Below are positions 14,610-19,150 of a stretch of 19,150 nucleotides of DNA, piece by piece; the first letter of the stretch is position 1; each line of letters opens with the position of its first letter. Source of the DNA: Acidaminococcaceae bacterium. Lineage in GTDB: Bacteria > Bacillota > Negativicutes > Acidaminococcales > Acidaminococcaceae. Below the pieces are notes generated by a model. It made no database searches and had not been told where the DNA came from. It saw only the letters and a list, made by a program, of their open reading frames with translations. The translations under genes and the position numbers were made by a program. The stretch covers positions 1-19,150 of the forward strand of contig JALCSJ010000019.1 of NCBI GenBank assembly GCA_022653215.1. The letters are read 5' to 3'.

Positions 14610-15553
14610 ATGTTTCCCACCTCCTCCAAGCCCACTCTTGGATCAAGAAGATGGTAAACAATATCCGTAAGTAAATTCACGAAAGCATAAATAATGGACA
14701 TCCAGACCACGTAAGCTTGAATAATGGGATAATCCCTCATGATAATGGCATCTACCACCAGCTTGCCCACTCCGTCCCACATAAAAATACTCTCTACAAT
14801 CGCCGTGCCGCCCAGCAAACTGCCAATGGACAATGCCAAGAGAGTAATAAGTGCAAAGAGGGAGGAACGCAGGACGCTTCGGATCATAATAACCGGAAAT
14901 CTCACTCCTCTGGCTTTTGCTCCCACTACATAATCTTTTTGCACTTCTTCCAATACAATAGCACGAACCTGTCTGGTATATTTTGCACCCATGGATATAG
15001 TCAAAGTCAAGGTCGGCAAAATCAGACCCTTTAACGTTACACCGCCGGAAATAACCGGTAGCAGGGCTAATTTAATAGCTAAAAAATACAAAAGAACCAT
15101 GGCCACAAAAAAATTAGGCAAAGAATTTCCCAAAAAAGTAAAAGTACGAATCAGATAATCCCATTTGCTGTTTTGCTTGAGAGCAGAATATATGCCAAGA
15201 GGCAAAGCAATTAACAAGGTAAGCATAATAGAACTTGCCGTCAGTAAAATCGTAGCCGGCAGTTTCTCTAGGAAAGTTGAAAAAACGGGCTTTTGGGATA
15301 CATAACTTATGCCCATGTCACCTGACACCATTTTCTTTAACCAATTGCCGTATTGGACTAAGAAAGGCTGGTCCAGTCCATAAAGAGCTTTGCCTTTGTC
15401 AATAACTTCCTGACTGACAGCTGTGCCCCTTCTTTCGTAAAAATAGGTAACAGCATCACCTCCTGCCAAACGCAAAAGTGCGAAAGACAGAAAAGTAATT
15501 GCCAGAATGACCGGTATAAGTTGTAATAATCGTTTCACAATATATTTTACCAT
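14606..15553 (-). CDS. Nik/Dpp/Opp-type ABC transporter permease 1 (NikB/DppB-like)
   Basis: Inner-membrane permease of 315 aa, partner of the next gene. It has the classical DppB start (MVKYIVKRLLQLIPVILAIT), the periplasmic segment with YGLDQPFLVQYGNWL (about 58-72) and GDMGISYVSQKPV, then PLGIYSALKQNSKWD and the EAA loop YVVGAKARGV (about 208-217). The start is ATG at 15551-15553, 29 nt after the regulator stop, with AAGGAG and GAGG upstream. It is most simply co-transcribed with the MocR gene. Confidence 0.92.
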   Translation of the reverse strand: MVKYIVKRLLQLIPVILAITFLSFALLRLAGGDAVTYFYERRGTAVSQEVIDKGKALYGLDQPFLVQYGNWLKKMVSGDMGISYVSQKPVFSTFLEKLPATILLTASSIMLTLLIALPLGIYSALKQNSKWDYLIRTFTFLGNSLPNFFVAMVLLYFLAIKLALLPVISGGVTLKGLILPTLTLTISMGAKYTRQVRAIVLEEVQKDYVVGAKARGVRFPVIMIRSVLRSSLFALITLLALSIGSLLGGTAIVESIFMWDGVGKLVVDAIIMRDYPIIQAYVVWMSIIYAFVNLLTDIVYHLLDPRVGLEEVGNI

Positions 15554-15582
15554 GCGTTTCCTCTACTCCTTGGCCTTTTCTT

Positions 15583-16977
15583 TTAAGATTTCATCCTAAT
15601 GTCCTGCAGTAATTCTTTAATTGCAATTAACCCTTTTTGCAGTTCTTGTCTTGTTTGGGGTGCAGAAACGCATAGTCTTACAGCATTAAGAGGCTTGGCA
15701 TTACCAATTACAAAACGCTCCGCCGCAAAAACTTGCACATTAGATTTTTGTGCTGTTTTCTCAAAGTCCTGCCCCGAAATGTTTTTCGGTAACATTAACC
15801 ACCTGAAACTGCAGGTCTTTTCACCTCTAATATTTTTTCCCGTAAAACACCTAGATACAATCCCGGCACGGGCAACAAGTTCAGCTTTTTTCTCCTCAAT
15901 AATTTCGCCCAACAGCTCTGTTGTAAATATACGATTAACAATTTCAAGATTAAGGGGACTAACAAGGAGATTCATATTATATAGCGATGCAGATATCTCC
16001 CTATAGTATTTCATAGGACTAATTAAAAATGCAACTCGTAACCCGGGGCTTAAAAATTTTGAAGTGCTAAATATATAAATTGTATTATGCGGGGCAAAAG
16101 AATACAGAGATGGTCTGCCTGACTGGCTATACATGCGATTAATAGCATCTTCCAGAATTATTAAATCCAGTTTCTTTGCAATATCGCCTATACATTTGCG
16201 CTCACTTGTTGTCATAGTATATGTAGTAGGATTGTGTTGATCCGGAATGAAATATAATCCTTTAATATTTTCTTGGCGACAAAAGGCTTCAAGATGTGTA
16301 CAATCCAGCTGTCCTTGTACCTCAGGTAAAGGAACTAACTGAACCCCAAACATTTTGCAGATTGCCTTTAATCCGGGAAAACTTAATGAGTTGGCACCGA
16401 TTCTATCCCCTGCTTTGAATAGTCCAAATAGCGCAGCACAAAGAGCATTTTGCCCACCTGTGGCAAAACAGATCTGTTCTTCCGAAGCTGCAATCCCAAT
16501 GGTTTCCATCCAATGGGCAATATTTTTTCTTTGAGTTAATGTGCCATTGGGGGACCCGTATTCTAAAAATTTAGCAATATCCGGTTGATTCATAATGTCT
16601 TTTATAAACTCTACAAGTTTTTCATTGCCGTTATAGGGCGGAATGATAGTCCCTAGCTTGGCAAAATTATTCGTTTCAGGATATAAAAGTATATTGCTTG
16701 CCTCAACATCAGAAGAAATAAAGGTTCCTTGACCGGTCTTAGCACAAATAAGCCCTTTTTCCTCACATATTTTATAAGCTCTGGTTACGGTACTTAAATG
16801 TATGTCCAGATAATCAGCTAACTCCCGCTGAGGGGGCAATTTATCACCCGGTTTTAGAGAACCGACAATAATTGCTTCCCTAAGCTGTTTAACCAATTGC
16901 AAATAAATTGGCTGACTTTTGTCTTTTATTCTTGGCCGAAAACTCATGGGATAATCATCAAAAGAATTAATAGGCAT
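15583..16977 (-). CDS. MocR-type transcription regulator (GntR winged helix fused to class I aminotransferase fold)
   Basis: DNA-binding regulator of 464 aa that usually senses PLP or a PLP-amino-acid adduct. Residues about 20-90 are the GntR winged helix (QLREAIIVGSLKPGDKLPPQ, RELADYLDIH, LSTVTRAYK). From about 110 to the end is the aminotransferase-like domain with its PLP site intact: Asn249 (HNPTTYT), Asp277 (ILEDAINR), Schiff-base Lys307 (FSTSKFLSPGLR) and the carboxylate-binding Arg434 (AVRLCVSAP). It can thus form an aldimine with an amino acid. It is the first gene of the minus-strand block with the Nik/Dpp importer and is divergent from the YgeA-like racemase, the usual position for a regulator of both. 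The effector could be a D- or L-amino acid handled by the racemase, which is inference. Confidence 0.92.
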   Translation of the reverse strand: MPINSFDDYPMSFRPRIKDKSQPIYLQLVKQLREAIIVGSLKPGDKLPPQRELADYLDIHLSTVTRAYKICEEKGLICAKTGQGTFISSDVEASNILLYPETNNFAKLGTIIPPYNGNEKLVEFIKDIMNQPDIAKFLEYGSPNGTLTQRKNIAHWMETIGIAASEEQICFATGGQNALCAALFGLFKAGDRIGANSLSFPGLKAICKMFGVQLVPLPEVQGQLDCTHLEAFCRQENIKGLYFIPDQHNPTTYTMTTSERKCIGDIAKKLDLIILEDAINRMYSQSGRPSLYSFAPHNTIYIFSTSKFLSPGLRVAFLISPMKYYREISASLYNMNLLVSPLNLEIVNRIFTTELLGEIIEEKKAELVARAGIVSRCFTGKNIRGEKTCSFRWLMLPKNISGQDFEKTAQKSNVQVFAAERFVIGNAKPLNAVRLCVSAPQTRQELQKGLIAIKELLQDIRMKS

Positions 16978-17000
16978 ATGGCCGTCTCCCTCATAATAAA

Positions 17001-17045
17001 ATTGTCATCAGTACAATTTTAACATTGTTTTCATTTATGCACAAT
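17001..17045. promoter_or_regulatory. repeated ATTGT/ACAAT half-sites, likely MocR operator
   Basis: The divergent region has ATTGTCATCA (17001-17010) and ATTGTTTTCA (17024-17033) as direct repeats 23 nt apart, about two helical turns, plus the inverted partners ACAAT (17013-17017) and ACAAT (17041-17045). AAAATTGT (16998-17005) and ACAATTTT (17013-17020) form a perfect 8+8 inverted repeat. Direct repeats near the -35 are known for MocR regulators such as GabR and PdxR. The second ATTGT overlaps the racemase -35. Confidence 0.55.
17016..17044 (-). promoter_or_regulatory. candidate promoter of the MocR/importer block
   Basis: On the minus strand TTGTGC (17039-17044) and TAAAAT (17016-17021) are 17 nt apart, giving a leader of about 32 nt before the ATG at 16977. 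The -35 is weak. It fully overlaps the racemase promoter on the other strand, so the two polymerases would compete. A TATTAT closer in (16993-16998) would start transcription inside the ribosome binding site and is less likely. Confidence 0.4.
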
Positions 17046-17053
17046 GCTACACT
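17025..17053 (+). promoter_or_regulatory. candidate promoter of the racemase gene
   Basis: TTGTTT (17025-17030) and TACACT (17048-17053) are spaced by 17 nt, with a start expected near 17060, about 38 nt before the ATG at 17098. The -35 lies within one of the ATTGT repeats. Confidence 0.5.
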
Positions 17054-17097
17054 AATAGCATGAATTACCAAATATGCTTCACGAAAGGATAAAAAAG

Positions 17098-17787
17098 ATG
17101 AAAACTATAGGGTTAATAGGCGGAATGAGTTGGGAAAGCACCATAACATATTATCAAATTATTAATGAAACAATAAAGAAAAAACTAGGAGGATTACATT
17201 CTGCTAAGATTCTTCTTTACAGTGTTGATTTTGACGAAATAGAAAAATGTCAATCTTCCGGCCATTGGGACCAAGCCGCAAACATTTTAACTGCCGTAGC
17301 CAAAAACCTGGAATTAGCCGGTGCTGATTGTATTGTTATCTGTACCAATACGATGCATAAAATTGCACCGCAAATGCAAAAAGAAATATCTATTCCTATT
17401 TTGCATATTGCCGATACTACCATCTGCCAGCTTAAAAAAGCCAAGATTAACAAAGTTGGTCTTCTTGGCACAAAATACACCATGGAAGAAGCTTTCTATA
17501 AAGAACGGTTAATTAAACAAGGCATAGATGTAATTATTCCGGACAAAGAAAATATAGATATTGTTAATGACATTATATTCAATGAACTTTGCCTGGGAAT
17601 AATTAAAGACACTTCTCGGAAAAAATTCGCTGCTATCATACAAGCTTTGAAAAACCAAGGGGCGCAAGGTGTTATTTTAGGCTGTACCGAAATAGGACTG
17701 CTCATTCAGCAGAAAGATTCTGTATTGCCTGCCTTTGATACTACAATTATTCATGCCACCAGTGCGGCCGAATTTGCTCTGGAATAG
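17098..17787 (+). CDS. aspartate/glutamate racemase family protein, YgeA-like amino acid racemase
   Basis: Cytosolic PLP-independent racemase of 229 aa that interconverts L- and D-amino acids with two cysteines acting on opposite faces of the substrate. Cys82 (VICTNTMHK) and Cys196 (ILGCTEIGLL) are both present, as is the start GLIGGMSWEST. Length and motifs agree closely with YgeA-type broad-specificity racemases (about 230 aa), so the substrate may not be aspartate. I choose the ATG at 17098 because AAAGGA (17084-17089) is 8 nt upstream and the conserved beta strand begins at once; an ATG at 17074 lacks a binding site and adds 8 unconserved residues. It is divergent from the MocR gene with shared control sequences. 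Confidence 0.9.
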   Translation: MKTIGLIGGMSWESTITYYQIINETIKKKLGGLHSAKILLYSVDFDEIEKCQSSGHWDQAANILTAVAKNLELAGADCIVICTNTMHKIAPQMQKEISIPILHIADTTICQLKKAKINKVGLLGTKYTMEEAFYKERLIKQGIDVIIPDKENIDIVNDIIFNELCLGIIKDTSRKKFAAIIQALKNQGAQGVILGCTEIGLLIQQKDSVLPAFDTTIIHATSAAEFALE

Positions 17788-17921
17788 GCTGACAGGAACC
17801 TTTCCCTATAATACTCCTGCCCCATTAAGCTAACCTATCTTGCTTAATCGCAATATAGCATTTAGAGTTAACTCTAAGTCAATAGTTTTAAATAAAAAAA
17901 TCAATACACAGCGCCAAAGAT

Positions 17922-17963
17922 AAAAATAAGACCATTACCAATAAAGGCAATGGCCTTATTTTT
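17922..17963. terminator. long hairpin terminator between convergent racemase and autotransporter genes
   Basis: Arms of 18 nt (17922-17939 and 17946-17963) enclose a 6-nt loop. In minus-strand RNA all positions pair, two as G-U; in plus-strand RNA those two become A-C mismatches. Both ends run into A/T tracts, so it can end both the autotransporter (stop 17995) and the racemase (stop 17787). It is better formed on the minus strand. Confidence 0.75.
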
Positions 17964-17994
17964 GTTTAGTTGAAACTCCGGTATTTCTGCTCCC

Positions 17995-19150
17995 TTAGAA
18001 CTTATAGGTATAATTAAGTCCCAGTGCTTTCACTGTATGTCCTATAGCGTGCTGCCAATCGGCGGACAGTTGCAAGAAGCTTTGTTTACTCATACGGTAG
18101 TCCAATTTCACTCCGGCTACCAGATAATTCTTGCCAATGTCCTCGTTGTCTTCGTAGTAGCTCTTTCCTGGCAGACCAGCGTAGCTATAGGTAAGGTCGG
18201 GATTATTGCCGCTGAGTACCCGTCTATAGCCCAGCTTGCCGCCCCAGGAAATATTGCTCAAGCTGCGTTCGACCTCCACCCCTGCTCCCAGGGTGGTGTA
18301 GACAGCTGACATATGGTCTACCTGATGATTGTAGGGACCAGCACCATGCTCCTGATAAGATTTCTGGCTGTAGAAAGTAATGTCCCCGGTGAAGTAAGGA
18401 TTGCAGTTCCATTGACCCATCCTCTTAGTATTCTTGCGCGCCTTAAGTCCCAAGAAGAGGACGTCGCTCTTGGTGCCCCCTTCAGCCTTCAGGTCTAAAG
18501 CATTCAAGTAACGAGTAGTATCGGTGTTTTGACGTCCGTAATTTAACTGCGTCAGGTAGTCCCACTGACCATTCTGCTGCCAGTGATAGAGGCCCAGACG
18601 GAAATCACGGTCATCCAACCGCGTATTATCGCCAGTATAATTGCTTTGGCCATAACCGGTGTAGAAACCTAAACGGCTGCCAGGTCTGTATTCTTTATCG
18701 GCACCTAGCACCATATTATTCTGTTTGCCAGTGAAGCCCAGCGGATTGTCCCACATATGGCTATAGTCTGCCCAGATCCGGTAACGGCCTTTTTCCTCGT
18801 TGGTATGTGGGGCTGTCTGACTAGCTACAGATTTTTCTACGCTGCCGCCTATCCAGTTCTGCCGTGCTGTGACATAGGGCAGCGCTGTAATATTGTTGCC
18901 TTTGATTTGATTGAGGGCGATTTTTGCCTGGGAGGGTGGCAGAGCATACAAAGTGCTCATAGAATTCTTCTCTCCTGTCGGCAAAACATCCACCATAGCG
19001 TTCATGGCATTATAGGTCTCGGTTTCTTGGCTGTTAAGACTGCCCATATTATTAGCTTTATTCAAGGTAACCAGTAATGTACTATTGTCGCCACTGACAG
19101 CACTGTCCAGAGAAAGCATGCCCGTAAAAGCCTGATTGTCTGCCATGTTG
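17995..19150 (-). CDS. autotransporter C-terminal part (beta-barrel), 5' end beyond window edge
   Basis: The frame is open to the right edge, so the N-terminus, signal and most of the passenger are outside; the first in-frame ATG (19144-19146) need not be the start. The visible 384 residues are a passenger/linker region (about 1-115) and the outer-membrane translocator barrel: RYRIWADYSHMWDN, then alternating strands, ending in TYKF with the terminal Phe. It shares motifs with the barrel of the S8 autotransporter (D-x-R-x-GLY-x-x-x-QNG-x-WDY, and W-GG-x-x-GY-x-RVLSG-x-NP-x-L), so the two are homologous. No protease motif is visible in this part, so the passenger function is unknown. Sampled lines give about 51% G+C against about 37-40% in the adjoining genes. 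Confidence 0.88.
   Translation of the reverse strand, partial: NMADNQAFTGMLSLDSAVSGDNSTLLVTLNKANNMGSLNSQETETYNAMNAMVDVLPTGEKNSMSTLYALPPSQAKIALNQIKGNNITALPYVTARQNWIGGSVEKSVASQTAPHTNEEKGRYRIWADYSHMWDNPLGFTGKQNNMVLGADKEYRPGSRLGFYTGYGQSNYTGDNTRLDDRDFRLGLYHWQQNGQWDYLTQLNYGRQNTDTTRYLNALDLKAEGGTKSDVLFLGLKARKNTKRMGQWNCNPYFTGDITFYSQKSYQEHGAGPYNHQVDHMSAVYTTLGAGVEVERSLSNISWGGKLGYRRVLSGNNPDLTYSYAGLPGKSYYEDNEDIGKNYLVAGVKLDYRMSKQSFLQLSADWQHAIGHTVKALGLNYTYKF

Noticed and set aside
16993..16998. TATTAT as the -10 of the MocR gene
   Set aside because: Transcription would begin about 7 nt on, inside the GAGGGAG ribosome binding site; the pair at 17016-17044 leaves a normal leader.
17074..17097. Upstream ATG for the racemase
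   Set aside because: No ribosome binding site precedes it and the 8 extra residues are not part of the conserved start; AAAGGA fits the ATG at 17098.
17788..17921. Possible small gene or RNA after the racemase
   Set aside because: The stretch is A/T-rich with no start preceded by a ribosome binding site and no strong hairpin other than the terminator at 17922-17963.

Overview
The window is about 40% G+C overall and looks like a chromosome segment from a diderm Firmicute, most likely a member of the Negativicutes. It combines AGGAGG-type ribosome binding sites and low-G+C coding with Gram-negative outer-membrane autotransporters: one complete, with a subtilisin passenger, and one cut by the right edge. 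The taxonomic call is an inference from this mixture. I see no rRNA, tRNA, CRISPR array, transposase or phage gene.

Layout. 3-950 (+): 3' part of a DAACS (Glt-type) cation symporter, cut by the left edge. 1040-4417 (-): S8 subtilase autotransporter, bracketed by two related palindromic elements (974-1020 and 4625-4669). 4682-9778 (-): a five-gene block read in the order polar amino acid binding lipoprotein, permease, ATPase, YgeY-like M20 hydrolase, D-aminoacylase-like amidohydrolase. It has a strong promoter at 9923-9951, a terminator hairpin inside its 5' leader, and a second hairpin between the transporter and enzyme genes. 10091-10633 (+): an unrecognised small secreted protein behind a perfect inverted repeat. 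10645-16977 (-): a six-gene block read in the order MocR-type regulator, two permeases, binding lipoprotein and two ATPases of the Nik/Dpp/Opp class. 17098-17787 (+): an aspartate/glutamate-racemase-family (YgeA-like) enzyme divergent from the MocR gene. The 120-bp space between their starts holds overlapping face-to-face promoters and repeated ATTGT/ACAAT half-sites. 17995-19150 (-): C-terminal half of a second autotransporter with clearly higher G+C.

How it may work together (inference). The S8 autotransporter could cut protein outside the cell. The Nik/Dpp-type and polar amino acid importers would take up peptides, amino acids or metal chelates. The YgeY-like hydrolase and the D-aminoacylase would release free, possibly D-configured, amino acids from acylated forms, and the YgeA-like racemase would interconvert L and D forms. 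The MocR protein, with its intact PLP site, is a plausible amino-acid-responsive switch for the racemase and the importer. The most interesting candidates are therefore a D-/N-acyl-amino-acid scavenging module with two built-in terminator checkpoints, and the compact MocR/racemase divergent control region.
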